DNA of 64,000 nt, taken from Zingiber officinale. Lineage: Eukaryota; Streptophyta; Magnoliopsida; Zingiberales; Zingiberaceae. The stretch's first letter is position 1. Each line of letters opens with the position of its first letter. The stretch spans positions 133,188,996 to 133,252,995 of the forward strand of contig NC_055990.1 of assembly GCF_018446385.1 (NCBI RefSeq). The letters run 5' to 3'. Shown here one piece after another: positions 48,400-59,062 of the stretch. A program made the position numbers and the translations under genes. Under the pieces are notes generated by a model, which worked only from the letters and a program-made list of their open reading frames with translations, searched no databases and had not been told where the DNA came from.

Positions 48400-49924
48400 A
48401 GGGGGGTGTAGCCCGACTCACAGTGCGAGGAGAAAAAGAACTACGAACATGCTTACCTAACTGACACGACTTACAAGATAAAGACTCTAAGTGAGAAAGA
48501 CTAGGATGTAATTGTTTCAACTTAGCAAGACCTGGATGTCCCAACTGAGCATGAATAAGAAGTGGAGATGTCGCCGCCGAGCCAACAAGAGAGGGTTGTT
48601 AAAGTCGATAAAGTCCATGAGACTCACATCCGAAGTCAATCATCCTCCCCGTACTCCGGTCCTGTAAGAAAACAGACGTTTTAGTAAAAGAAATAACACA
48701 ATCAAAAGACCGAGTAAGTTGACTTATTGACAATAGATTAGAGGGAGCTTCGGGAACATAAAGAACATTATGAATGGAAAGAGACAGAGAAGAATGAACA
48801 ATACCAATACCTTTGGACTCAGTTTGGGAACCATTGGCCATGGTGACAATTGATAAATAACCAGAAGTAGTGAGAGAAGAAAATAGATATTTATTACCAG
48901 TGATATGATCAGTGGCCCCAGAATCAAGAACCCAAGGACCTGAAAAGTGAGATATGCCAGTAAAGGAATTACCAGCATGTGTAACAGCAGTAGTGGAATC
49001 AGAAGGCTGACGATCCTCAAACCATTTCAGAAAGTCATTATAGGAAGGTTATCAGGTCAGATCCGGTGGCGGCAGCGCAGCGGAAGCCGAAGAAGCAACA
49101 GAACTCTGAATGACCTGAGCAGCGCGAGGAGGTTGACCATGCAGACTCCAACACTTATCAATCGTGTGTCTTGGTCGACGGTAGTGATCACACCAAGGAC
49201 GTCCTTTGCCACCCTTACAAGGCAAAAGTCTGTTGTTGTTTCGAGAGACCAAAGCTGATGAGTCACTAGGAACGGAAGGAGGCAATGTCAAGACTTTGGC
49301 AGGGACACGGAGGAGAGTCGCCCAGGTACTGTCTATGGTAGCTTCTGTGGGGCTGCCCAGGATCTGATCACGAACATGAGAATAATTTAAGGGCAGACCA
49401 TATAAAGCTAGAGACATAAATAACTTCTTCCGATTTTCAAGCTCTGCAACAGGAGTGGTCGCAGGTGGAAGTAGTTCATTGAAGTCACAAAGAAGGCTAG
49501 AGACCGAACCCAGATACGTTGACATTGAATCCTTAATTTGATGGGCACTGAGGATGGTCATGAGATCTTCACAAACTTGATAGAGTTATCGAGAGGTGTT
49601 TGTAAAGAGTTGTTGAGCTTGTGTCCAAACATCTTTACATGTTTTGTGAGTGTGGAAGACATCCTTAAGGGATGGATGGATGGTGGCTCGGATAATGCAA
49701 CAGAACTAGGCATCAACCTTTTTCCATAGAAGACGATCGGCGACTTGGACATCCTCTTAGGTTTGAGAGAGATGTGTCTTATAACCCAGTCCAACAAGCC
49801 AAAGCTCAATGTGAGAAGCCCAAGAGGAGTAGTTCTTACCATCTAACTGCTCGGAGGAGAGTGGTGTAGTGATGTGATTGGAAAAAATCGAAATATCCGG
49901 CTTTAGAGTGCTAGAGGTAGCCAT
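48400..49924 (-). pseudogene. Inverted copia gag-protease-GAG_preIN
   Basis: On the minus strand an ATG at 49924 opens MATSSTLKPDISIFSNHITTPL, the usual start of this gag type, then LDGKNYSSWASHIELWLVGL. Stops occur before the next open piece (49561-49052), which holds SMSTYLGSVSSLLCDFNELLPP and a CCHC-like CDHYRRPRHTIDKCW with the first Cys position altered. Protease follows as WVLDSGATDHIT (about 48935), then IHNVLYVPEAPSNLLSISQL, and a GAG-pre-integrase region (AQLGHPGLAKLKQL, CKSCQLGKHVRSSF). It breaks off at about 48400, right at the PBS. The orientation is opposite to the LTRs and to RNase H. Confidence 0.85.
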
Positions 49925-50010
49925 TGATCAGCTTGGTGAAAGAGGGCAGCAGCCCAACTCTTCGGCGACGTCATAACACCTTGGAGATAAGCACGAAGAG
50001 AATCAAGGGT

Positions 50011-50120
50011 TTGCTACGACGCTGGAAAATTTAGGGTTTGCTGTGATGACGTTGGAAAATTTAGGGTTTGCTGTGACGACGCTGGAAAATTTAGGGTTTG
50101 CTGCGACTGCGCTGAAAAAT
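50011..50120. repeat. 30-bp tandem repeat in the inverted leader, 4 copies
   Basis: Units read GACGCTGGAAAATTTAGGGTTTGCTGTG-like, with GGAAAAT starting at 50024, 50054 and 50084 and a variant at 50114. They lie in the untranslated leader between the second PBS and gag. Confidence 0.8.
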
Positions 50121-50410
50121 TTAAGGTTGGTTGTGACAACGCAAGGATATTCCACGCAGAAGGAAGAGCAGCGGCAGTTTATGCTCGCGATCGGGAAGGA
50201 GATGCCTCTACTGGCGCGCAAGGAAAGGAGGCGGCGCTTGTGCTTGCGAGCGATGCGAGAGGGAGAAGCAGGCGACACACGAGGGAGAGGCAACGACTTG
50301 TGCTCACGGGCGACGTGAGAGGGAGAAGAGAGATCGGGAGAGATTTGCCCTCGTCCAAGCGTGACTAATGGTGGCAGGAATTGGTGGCGGCGGCGGAAAA
50401 ATTAGGGTTT

Positions 50411-50423
50411 GGCTCTGATACCA
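50411..50423 (-). promoter_or_regulatory. Primer-binding site, second copy, inverted
   Basis: GGCTCTGATACCA, the reverse complement of TGGTATCAGAGCC, marks the right edge of the inverted block. It is followed directly by plus-strand RT-end coding sequence instead of an LTR. Confidence 0.88.
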
Positions 50424-51463
50424 AAGAAAGTATGCAATGGATATTTTGGAAGAAATAGGAATGTTAAACTCAAAGACAGTCGACAACCCTATGGATCATA
50501 ATGTCAAGCTCTGGCCAAATCAGGAGAGCCTCTTCTAGATTCTGAACGGTACAAGCGATTAGTAGGAAAACTAAGCTACCTTACTGTTACTCGTCTGGAT
50601 ATCTCATTTGTGGTGAGTGTAGTAAGTCAGTTTCTCAACTCTCCATGCAAAGAACATTGGAATGTTGTGACTCGCATTATTCGATATATCAGAGATCCAC
50701 CAGGAAAGGGTCTTTTGTATGCTGGCAAAGGACATACTCGAGTCATAGGGTACTCTGATGTAGATTGGGGAGGATCTCCCACTGATAGAAGGTCCACTTC
50801 TGGGTTTAGTATATTTGTTGGAGGTAACCTTGTTTCTTAGAAAAGAAAAAAGCTGAATGTTGTGGCAAGATCCAGTGCAGAAGCAGAGTATCGGGCTATG
50901 ACCATTACTAGTTAAGAGCTTATATAGCTAAAACGATTGCTTCAGGAAAGGGTCTTTTGTATGCTGGCAAAAGACATACTCGAGTCATAGGGTACTTTGA
51001 TGTAGATTGGGCAGGATCTCCCACTGATAGAAGGTCCACTTCTGGGTTTAGTATATTTGTTGGAGGTAACCTTGTTTCTTGGAAAAGAAAAAAGCTGAAT
51101 GTTGTGGCAAGATCCAGTGCAGAAGCAGAGTATCGGGCTATGACCATTACTAGTCAAGAGCTTATATAGCTAAAACGATTGCTTCAGGAACTCAGGTTTG
51201 GGGAGGTTATACAAATGTCACTTATATGTGACAACCAAGCTGCCATGCATATTGCCTCAAACCCAGTTTTTCATGAGAGGACAAAACATATTGAAGTTGA
51301 CTGCCACTTTGTTAGAGAGAAAGTCATATCAGGAGAAATATTTACTAGTTTTGTCAACTCACATGATCAACTAGTAGATATATTCACTAAGTTACTGAGA
51401 GGTTCTCGAATTGACTACATATGTAATAAGTTGGGTGCATATGATCTATATTCTCCAGCTTGA
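50424..51463 (+). pseudogene. Copia RT C-terminus and RNase H with internal tandem duplication
   Basis: YAMDILEEIGMLNSKTVDNPMD begins the plus-strand block, followed by RNase H (GYSDVDWGGSPTDRRSTSGFSIF, ARSSAEAEYRAM). A 242-bp unit starting CAGGAAAGGGTC is present twice in tandem (from 50701 and from 50943), so the RNase H start occurs twice. The last part, LICDNQAAMHIASNPVFHERTKHIEVDCHFVREK ... DQLVDIFTKLLRG, ends at the TGA at 51461-51463, followed by the purine tract. Stops at about 50838 and 51166 inactivate it. Confidence 0.88.
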
Positions 51464-51470
51464 GGGGGAG

Positions 51471-51583
51471 TATTAGAATATTGTAAATATAATAACTAGG
51501 GGTATTATTATAATTATGTTGTATATCCTTTTCTATATAAGTCAATAACTCCGTGGTATCTAATACACGGTTTTCTCTTAATA
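51471..51583 (+). repeat. 3' LTR (113 bp) of short-LTR copia element
   Basis: TATTAGAATATT to CTCTTAATA. The first TG has become TA. Followed by the TSD GTGTA. Confidence 0.92.
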
Positions 51584-51588
51584 GTGTA

Positions 51589-51917
51589 TATGGAAAATAA
51601 TGGGAATAAGTGATAATAAAATTCAAACTTTTAAATGTAAATGGGTAGAGGTGTAATCGAGCCAAGCCGAATCGAACTCTTAAATGTTTGAGCTTGGCTC
51701 ATTTATAATCGAGCCAAGCTTAAACTTTATTTAACGAATATATTCATATCTCACGAGCTTATTCGAGCTTTTATCGAGCTTAAACGAGCTTAATAAATAT
51801 AAATTATAGATTTAAATATTCATTAAAAACTAATTTATATATTTAGAGAAAATTATTATATTCTTATTAAAATTTATAATTTTATTCTAATAAATAAATT
51901 TAATATATTTGTTGATT
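51589..51917. other. AT-rich flank with GAGCTTAA-type interspersed repeat
   Basis: From about 51652 to 51800 the words GAGCCAAGC, CGAGCTT and GAGCTTAAACGAGC recur, a pattern seen in many plant interspersed repeats. No family could be assigned. No gene. Confidence 0.35.
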
Positions 51918-52129
51918 TATCAGATACTCTCTCTCAGTCGTCCAGACGTGGCCATAGTCTGAGCAATAAATGGATTCTTGCATGACCACTAACATTGCTG
52001 GTTAGCTGTAATTGCACCAGTCTTATCAGATACTCTCTCTCAGTCATCCGCACGTGGCCACAGTTTGAGCAATAAATGGATTCTTGCATGACCATTAAGA
52101 TTGTTGGTTAGCTGTAATTGCAGGTGATC
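51918..52129. repeat. 106-bp tandem duplication
   Basis: TATCAGATACTCTCTCTCAG starts at 51918 and again at 52024. Both copies run through GAGCAATAAATGGATTCTTG to GTTAGCTGTAATTGCA, with a handful of differences. Confidence 0.9.
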
Positions 52130-53559
52130 TATCCTTGTCAGGGTGATATTTGCTTCTAGTGGTTCGATAGCGAAAGCAGCTGGGAGCTTTATAGATATTG
52201 TTAAAAGTGAATTGTTTAATATGACGGGATTAAATTAGGGTAATATTAGAAGATAATATTTATTAGACTAAATTTCTTTTATTTATATGTTAATTCATTG
52301 TATTCTTAAATACATTATAAATTACATCGCTTGAATATAGACAAAATATAATAATAAGTATTGGATATAAGTGATGTGAATGGAGAAGAGGTAGAAAAGG
52401 AAAAAGATTCCATTATGAATATGATTTTACTCCCATATTAAGAGTTTCATGGTATGTTGATTGGTTTATATTGATTCACATGCATTGAGGATGTGAACAA
52501 ATGCATGGGGAGAGACTTTCTCTCATATGTGGGCGCGCAGACGGTGCAAATTCAGTGCCCGAATTGCACTAAATCATGTTGACTCATGTGTGGGCACGAC
52601 CTACACGTGCTAAATACTGGACCGGTTGGGGCAAAATTTGCCCAAGTGGAAGAGGCTACGACCACAAACAAAATGTTACTCACATAGAAAAACAACATAA
52701 GTTCTCCACCTACGTTCCCTCCTCTGTTGTGCAACTTTTTCTCGGCGGAGTGTCTGTAATAGTTCGGATACCACTAATTTCATTGTGACCACTAGTGCCT
52801 GGTGGAATCATGGTTAGCCGTTGTATCCCAAGAAACAGGTGACCTAAGAAAGCCTCGAAGCATAGCCGGAGGTGCGACGAATTTGTTTTAAGGAAACTAC
52901 GTTTATCGCATACCTTGGTTCGCTCAGCTCTCGACCGGTTGCTTCACTCAGTTGTTTGTCCGCCTGGTCGCTCGGAAGTGTGCTCGTCCGGTCGCTTTCT
53001 AGTCTTTGCTTGACCAGCCTCTAACTCGCTCGGCCTCTTCGCCCGGCCGGCCTCCAGTTCGCTCGACTGCTCACCCTTTCGCCCCATTGGTCGCTCTGCC
53101 CGACCGACCACTTGGTTGCTTCGCTCAGCCTCTCGCCCGACTACACGTTCACTTGGTCGCCTAGCCAGCTCGCTCGGTTGTCTAATCGCTCAGCTATTTA
53201 CTCGACCTTCAACTCACACGGTCTCTCTGTACACCCGACCAGTTGTAAGCTCGCTTGGTCACTACGCTCGGCCAGTCTCAAGCTTGCTTGGCCACTGTGC
53301 AGCCTTCGTTCGACACTCGGCAAATACCAGCCTCTATTGGAAGCCTGAGATTATCAGCTCAGGTCATTTCCACATATAAGTGAATTTAATTTGGTGTATT
53401 TAAATTCAGCTAATACCCCGTAAATCTCCGACAGTAGATTATTTTCGCCAACAATCTTGAACAGATTCAATTCTATTGAGATGACCACAGAATATAATAT
53501 TGAGGTGCAACATACTTAACACGTGCAGGCCTCCTCCGCCCCGTTTGGAACTGTGCCAA
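52130..53559. other. Intergenic, with a CTCGGTCGC-rich low-complexity block
   Basis: No gene found. From about 52920 to 53330 the plus strand is a degenerate mixture of CGCTCGG, GGTCGC, GCTCGCC and CCGACC words. This composition differs from its surroundings and recalls the CG-rich words of the Tat element at 28-31 kb. Open frames there follow from composition. Confidence 0.4.
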
Positions 53560-54753
53560 TCAACCATGGGAAAAAGTCAGAGAAGTTTAGTGGACTGAAC
53601 TTCAAGAGATGATAGCAGAAGATGCTCTTCGACCTGACCAGGCTCAATCTGACTCGGTTCTTGATCGAGGACCCTCCCAAGCGTGTTGAGGAGGCTGATA
53701 CATAGACCATCAGTGCAGTAGAGGCATGAACTCATTCTGAGTTCTTTTGCTGAAACTACATCCTCAACTGCCTTGCCGACTCGTCGTACGCTGTGCATAA
53801 CATGAAGAGAATGACTAAAGAGCCGTGGGAGTCTCTGGACAAGAAGTACAAGACAGAAGATGCAGGGGCCAAGAAGTTTATTGTGAGCCGATTCTTGGAC
53901 TACAAGTTGGGTGACTCCAAGATGGTGATCAGCCAAGTCCAAGAGTTTCAGGTGATCTTGCATGAGATCCACTCAAAAGGGATGGTTCTGAGTAAAACCT
54001 TCCAGGTGGCTGCTATCATTGAAAAGCCGCCTCCCGGTTGGAAGAACTTCAAGAACTATCTGAAGCACAAGCAGAAGGAGATGAATGTTGAGAAACTTAT
54101 TGTTAGACTTCTCATCGAAGAAGACAACAAGAGTTCAAAGAGAAAGCTGTTCACTTAGGCTACTGTAAAAGCTAACGTGGTTGAGCACAGTCAAAGATCG
54201 AAATGGAAGAACCCCAAATCTTCCAAGATGGGACCTAGAGAAGGCATCAGTAAGAAGAAGTTCTCTGGGAAGTGCTTCAACTGTGACCGAGTGGCTCACA
54301 AATCTTCAGAGTATAGAAACCCGAAGAAGAAGCAGGAGGCCAATCTAAACGAGACATCAGAAATGGACGACCTCTGCGCTGTGGTCTTTGAATTGAACAT
54401 GATGGGTTCAAACCAGCGACAATGGTGGATTGATATTGGAGCCACTAGAAATGTGTGTTGCAACAAGGAGTCGCTCCACAACTTCGAAGAAGTCACTGGA
54501 GATAAACTGTTCACGGGGAACTCAGCAACCTTAGACATCATGGGCTAAGGAAAAGTGGTGCTGAAGATGACCTCGGGCAAGGACCTTACTCTGAACAATG
54601 TATTGTATGTTCCGGAGATTCGGAAGAATCTAGTGTCCAGATCACTGTTAAGCAAGCATAGCTTTCACATTATTTTTGAGTTAGAAAGAGTTATATTATC
54701 CAAGAATGGAATGTTTGTAGGAAGGGACTATGTTTCTGATGGGATATTCATGA
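53560..54753 (+). pseudogene. Copia (Tork/Tnt1-like) gag-protease remnant
   Basis: Gag-like text starts as KFSGLNF with stops. It becomes readable as MTKEPWESLDKKYKTEDAGAKKFIVSRFLDYK, VQEFQVILHEIHSKGMVL, ...EMNVEKLIVRLLIEEDN (53793-54158). After a stop comes a zinc knuckle CFNCDRVAHKSSEYR, whose last Cys is Tyr. Protease follows as WWIDIGATRNVCC, where the active-site DTG has become DIG, then VLKMTSGKDLTLNNVLYVPEIRKNLVS. It is cut at 54753 by an LTR-type repeat. Two inactivated key motifs plus stops show an old, dead copy. Confidence 0.85.
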
Positions 54754-56454
54754 TGGTGCAGCGAGGCCGGCAAGAGGGGGGGGGGGGTGAATTGCCTACC
54801 AATCAAAATATACCCTCTCAAAACTTTCAACTCAAAAAGACAACAACAATAATAACAATAAGAAAATAAAATAAAAAGCAGGAAGATGACTCAACGTTTT
54901 AACTTGGTTACAACCAAGAAGGTTGTTAATCCAAGGCAGTGGAAAGCGCACTAGAAAAGTCTTCTTCTCAGAAGGCGGATAAGCCTTTTACACACTAGAA
55001 GCTCAAACAGTTGCTAGGAATTGATTACAGAGTTGATTTACAGTTGATTGTCTATTTCCTAGCTCCAAGGACCATTTTATAGCTCATAGAAATTGTAACG
55101 ACCCGACCCTCTTGGCCCATTTGGCGACCTCTCATGTCGTCGACCGTCGACCCATATGTCATCGGCCCATTTTATGTCACCGATGATCTCACTTGGTTAC
55201 CAGGATTCATAAACTCTAATACTTAAGCCTGGAGGTTGAGAGTTCGAATCGTGGGGGAGGCAAAAATCCACTGCCAGGGGTGGAAAGTCCTAGTGAGTAA
55301 CGACACGGCCAAGGGTCATCGGTCGACGACCCGAGGGTCGCCAAATGGGCCGATGACATAAGGGTCGACGGTCGACGACATGAGAGGTCGCCAAATGGGC
55401 TGCCAAATGGGCCAAGAGGGTCGGGTCGTTACAATAAAAAGGCGTCTTTTATTGTAACGACCCGACCCTTTGGCCTCTTGGGCGGCCCTTGTGGCGGCCC
55501 AACTAGCGGCCCTTATGTCGGCGGCCCTTGTGGCGCATTTTTATTGTAACGACCCAGCCCTTTGGCCTCTTGGGCAGCCCTTGTGGCGGCCCTTATGTCG
55601 TCGGCCCATTTTGCGACATCTTATGTCGTCGACCGACGACCCTTTGGCCGTGCCGTTACTCACTAGGACTTTCCACCCCTGGCCAGTGGATTTTTGCCTT
55701 CCCCAGGATTTGAACTCTAAACCTCCAGGCTTAAGTATTAAAGTTTATGAATCCTGGTAACCAAGTGAGATGATCTCACTTGGTTACCAGGATTCATAAA
55801 CTTTAATACTTAAGCCTGGAGGTTTAGAGTTCGAATCCTGGGGAAGGTAAAAAATCTACTGGCCAGGGGTGGAAAGTCCTAGTGAGTAATGACACGGCAA
55901 AAGGGTCGTCGGTCGACGACATAAGAGGTCGCAAAATAGGCCGACGACATAAGGGCCGCCAGTTGGGCTGCCACAAGGGCTGCCCAAGAGGCCAAAGGGT
56001 CGGGTCGTTACAGAAATCTTATCTCGAGGGTTCAAGGCCTCCAATAACCTTAAGGGAGCCTCAAGCTCGGTGAATGGATAGAACTCTATCTGGTGCTCGA
56101 ACGGTCATTTTGACCAGCTTGGAGGCGCCTCAAGCAGTGTTGAAGGCACCTCCATTGTTGAGGGCACCTTCAACACTTGTTGAAGGTGCCTCCAAAGTTG
56201 AGGACATCGCAGGCGCCTTCAGCACTTCATTTAAGGCGCCTGCAGCTAGCTCTTTAGCTCCTTTTAACTTTATTTCAGCATTCGATACTCTGATTATTTG
56301 GGTGATTGCGGCCAACCGAAATAAGATTCACCCGAACCCAATTTCCGGCCTTCTCCTCGAGCAGGCTTCCATCCCAGCTTCATGTACTCTTCCGCAGCTC
56401 TCTCGTCCTTCAGACGCACCGAGCCCATTGGCTCCTTTCCCGTGCCGTCCTTCT
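54754..56454 (-). repeat. SIRE-like family B LTR fragment, split by a foldback element
   Basis: It shares its end (CGCTGCACCA read on minus, at 54754) and inner blocks with the solo LTR at 41361-42177. It is interrupted at 55094-56012 by the foldback element. It stops at 56454, where the corresponding sequence in the other copy would continue with CATTAGCTGCG; instead the next element's LTR begins. Confidence 0.75.
55094..56012. mobile_element. TGTAACGACCC foldback element, composite, with tRNA-like core
   Basis: The outer ends are TGTAACGACCC and GGGTCGTTACA, flanked by the TSD GAAAT (55089-55093, 56013-56017). Inside are a 340-bp hairpin (55094-55433), a 19-bp near-palindromic spacer, and a 468-bp almost perfect palindrome (55545-56012, centre at 55772) with an extra partial left arm (55453-55544). 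The core, present once in the first and twice (inverted) in the second, contains TGGTTACCAGG and GAGTTCGAATC at tRNA-like A box/B box spacing. No protein is coded. It is a non-autonomous foldback-type insertion of unknown class. Confidence 0.82.
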
Positions 56455-57890
56455 TGATAGGATCGAGTAGCGCGATAGAGGGGGTGGGGGTGAATATCAC
56501 TTCTTTTTAAAACTATTCTTTTCTTTTTAAGTCAGAATCGTGCAGCGGAAAATAAGAAAGGAGACACAATCGTTTACTTCGTTCGGAGCCTAGCTCGACT
56601 CCTACTCGAAAGCCCGCGGTCCTTGACCGTACCGATGGGCAAAATACTATAATCCTTCTTTCCGAACTCCTCGGAAAGAAGTGAATCATACAAGTACAGA
56701 TATGTAAGATAGTAACACTTCTACTATCTTACAGAATTAAAGTGCAGTACAAAAATAAAGCTATACCGACAATTGCAGAATTTAAGTCGTAGCTCGGTCG
56801 GCAATCGGATGAAGTCGCTTGCAAATTTGATGAAGACTTGTAGCGTGGACAGATTGCAAACGAGCACAGGAGTTGATCAGAAAAGTTGTTACCGCCTCTG
56901 TCTTCGAGCCTGGTTTTATAGGAGTACCGAGGGTTCGGTCGACCGAACCAGCTTCGATCACCTCCAGCTGGCAATCTGATGCTGGCTCGTAATTATGCTT
57001 TAATTTGTCTTCAATGGTTCGGTCGACCGAATCCTTTTATCGGTCGATCGAACAAGGTTTTTCCTTGTTCGCTGAAATCTGCCGAGATCACCCTTTAATG
57101 CTGATTAAATGTTGATTGGATCGGTCGACCGATCCTCTTGTTCGGTCGACCGATCATCCCTTCTTTCCTTTGCTTGCTGATTCGGTGCTGATGAACTGGC
57201 TTGCTGAGTCAACAGGTTCGGTCGACCAATCTTACTTTTCGGTCGACCGATCAAGCTTTGACCAGACTCTGGCTCAGTTCTCATCTGGACTGACTTCTGT
57301 GCTGATCTTACTTGGTTCGGTCGACCGGTCCTCTGGTTCGGTCGACCGATCCGCCTAGACCTGCAAAACAGTGTTAGAACAAAAAACACCCTGCAACACA
57401 GATGTTAGCATAACAGTATAATAATGTATGAGTAATAAAAGAATAGTAGAACTGTTCTTGATCTCAACTTGGAAACCTTCCCGGTTTCTTTAGTTGGATC
57501 AACGACCTAAGGTTGTTCCCTCCGGGAACCTGACCTCACTGTCGCTCCTCCAGTTTCTTACCTCAACCTACCTGCCAAACTTTGATCCTCCAGATTTAGT
57601 TTGGACTTCTCACTCAGCCTTGATCGGCTCCCCAGGACTTTTCCTTTGATCTTCGGTCCTTCAGACCTCTCGATCACACTGCCAAGCTTCGTCTCCCCTC
57701 GACCTTCTTGGACTTTCACCTGGGTTCCACGATCTGCTAAGATTTCTCTTGCCTAGCCTCCAACTAGGTCTTTCCCGGTTGAGTAAACATTCTGCACATT
57801 CAGTAAACTTGTTAGATCACAACAAGACTTAACTTGAACCTTTGACAACATCAAAACTTAGGTTTGATTCTGGTGCAGCTTGCACCAACA
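56455..57890 (-). repeat. 3' LTR of SIRE-like element (1436 bp)
   Basis: On the minus strand it runs from TGTTGGTGCAAGC (57890) to GATCCTATCA (56455). It contains nine GGTCGACC-core palindromes and a TATA box. Long CT-rich text from 57480 to 57780 shows no gene. Confidence 0.88.
56912..57351 (-). promoter_or_regulatory. LTR promoter: nine GGTCGACC palindromes upstream of a TATA box
   Basis: TTCGGTCGACCGA-like motifs occur at about 56934, 57018, 57041 (variant with GATCG), 57121, 57141, 57217, 57238, 57315 and 57336. On the minus strand the last one is followed 12 bases later by CCTATAAAACC (56922-56912), a good plant TATA box. The layout fits an LTR U3 enhancer/promoter, with transcription expected to start near 56885. 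Confidence 0.7.
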
Positions 57891-59062
57891 ATCTCCCCCT
57901 TTTTGATGTTTAGCAACCACGGTTCAAAGTTAAGTTAATAATATGCAAAAAGTAAACAAGCAATTTCAATTCTTATTTCTGCCCCTGAAATAAACCTCTC
58001 CCCCTGAATACACTATCTCTCCCCCTTTGACACACATCAAAAATAGGGGAAGACAGAACAAACAAAAATTTAGAAAACTAAATGTTAGAATAATTAAAAA
58101 AGAAAACTCTTAGTAAAAATAAACATTCAAAAATTTACTAAGGTAAAGTAATTTTACTAAGGTAAAAAGTCTAATGAAAATATTTTTACTAAGTTATAAA
58201 TTTTGAAAAAAGATTAATTGAAAAATATTTTTTAAGGAAAAACAATTTTACTAAAGTGTTTTGTAAGTATATCTACTAAGTTAAAAATATAATTTTTTAT
58301 ATTTTTTTAAAACAATTTTGAAATTACACTATAAAAAATGTTTTGAAAAAGATTTTAAAATTTTTTTTGAAGAAGATGTTGAAGAAAACAATTTGGAAAA
58401 TTAAATTTACTAAGTTGAGAAAATATGTAAAGAAAGCACTAATAAAGTATAAAAATATTTTTGTAAAGATAACTCCCCCTAAAAATGATATTTATCCTAA
58501 AAGTCCAAGCATGGGTAATAAAACTAAGGAAAAGAGATCCTTATGATGAAATGTCCAACCTTTGTACAATGCTAACTACCATAGGATAGTAGCCATATAC
58601 TCAGGTTGGTCAATTTGAGCATTTATAACTAGCAAGGTTTTTACTTACTAGTCAACTCAAATTGATCAATATATGTCATTTAAAGCCCAGATTTATAGCG
58701 ATGCACTGATATAAGCATCTTAAATCTAGGGCTAGGTCCTAAGCATCTCACCCATTCTAAGTCTTCAAACAAGGGATCCTACTGTGCTTGTGAGATGCTG
58801 GCTCATAGAACTATAGGATCATGCAATTCTACGGTAAGACCTAGGCTATTCCAGAAAATTTAAAGAATTTTGAAAACAAAAATTTTGAAATGGGGATTTT
58901 TACAAAAATAAATTTAAAAATTAGACTATATAGTAATTTTCCTATTCTACAAAAGTTATCAAAAACTACTAAAGACTGAAAAAAGAAACACTGAAGATTA
59001 AACATACTCATAATTCAAGCTAAGTAATAGATACAATAAGTCACAAAAGATAAATCCTTAAA
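57891..59062 (-). other. 3' untranslated region with repeated polypurine tracts
   Basis: Read on minus, GGGGGAGAT abuts the LTR (57891-57900). Further GGGGGAGAG-like tracts lie at about 57997-58007 and 58018-58027. The rest (58050-59062) is AT-rich without a gene. Multiple purine tracts before the 3' LTR are known in SIRE-type elements. Confidence 0.6.

Larger units (their letters stand above)
48273..51583 (+). mobile_element. Short-LTR copia element with an inverted gag-protease half
   Basis: Two 113-bp LTRs (48273-48385 and 51471-51583) lie in direct orientation. They are flanked by a perfect TSD GTGTA (48268-48272, 51584-51588). A PBS follows the left LTR and a GAGGGGGAG tract precedes the right one. 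The right part of the interior (RT end, RNase H) reads plus. The left part (gag, protease, GAG-pre-integrase) reads minus, and a second PBS copy lies at its far end in inverted orientation. Integrase and most of RT are missing. The insert is therefore a rearranged, non-autonomous copia copy that integrated as a unit. Confidence 0.93.

Noticed and set aside
52921-53379. Gene in the CTCGGTCGC-rich block
   Set aside because: Degenerate short-word repetition gives several overlapping frames with no conserved motif.
55750-55860. Genuine tRNA gene in the foldback core
   Set aside because: A- and B-box words are present, but no cloverleaf acceptor stem or plausible anticodon arm could be drawn. The sequence is present in inverted duplicate.
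58343-58546. Lysine-rich 67-aa ORF
   Set aside because: AT-rich 3' region with runs of AAA codons. No motif, and opposite to the element's sense.
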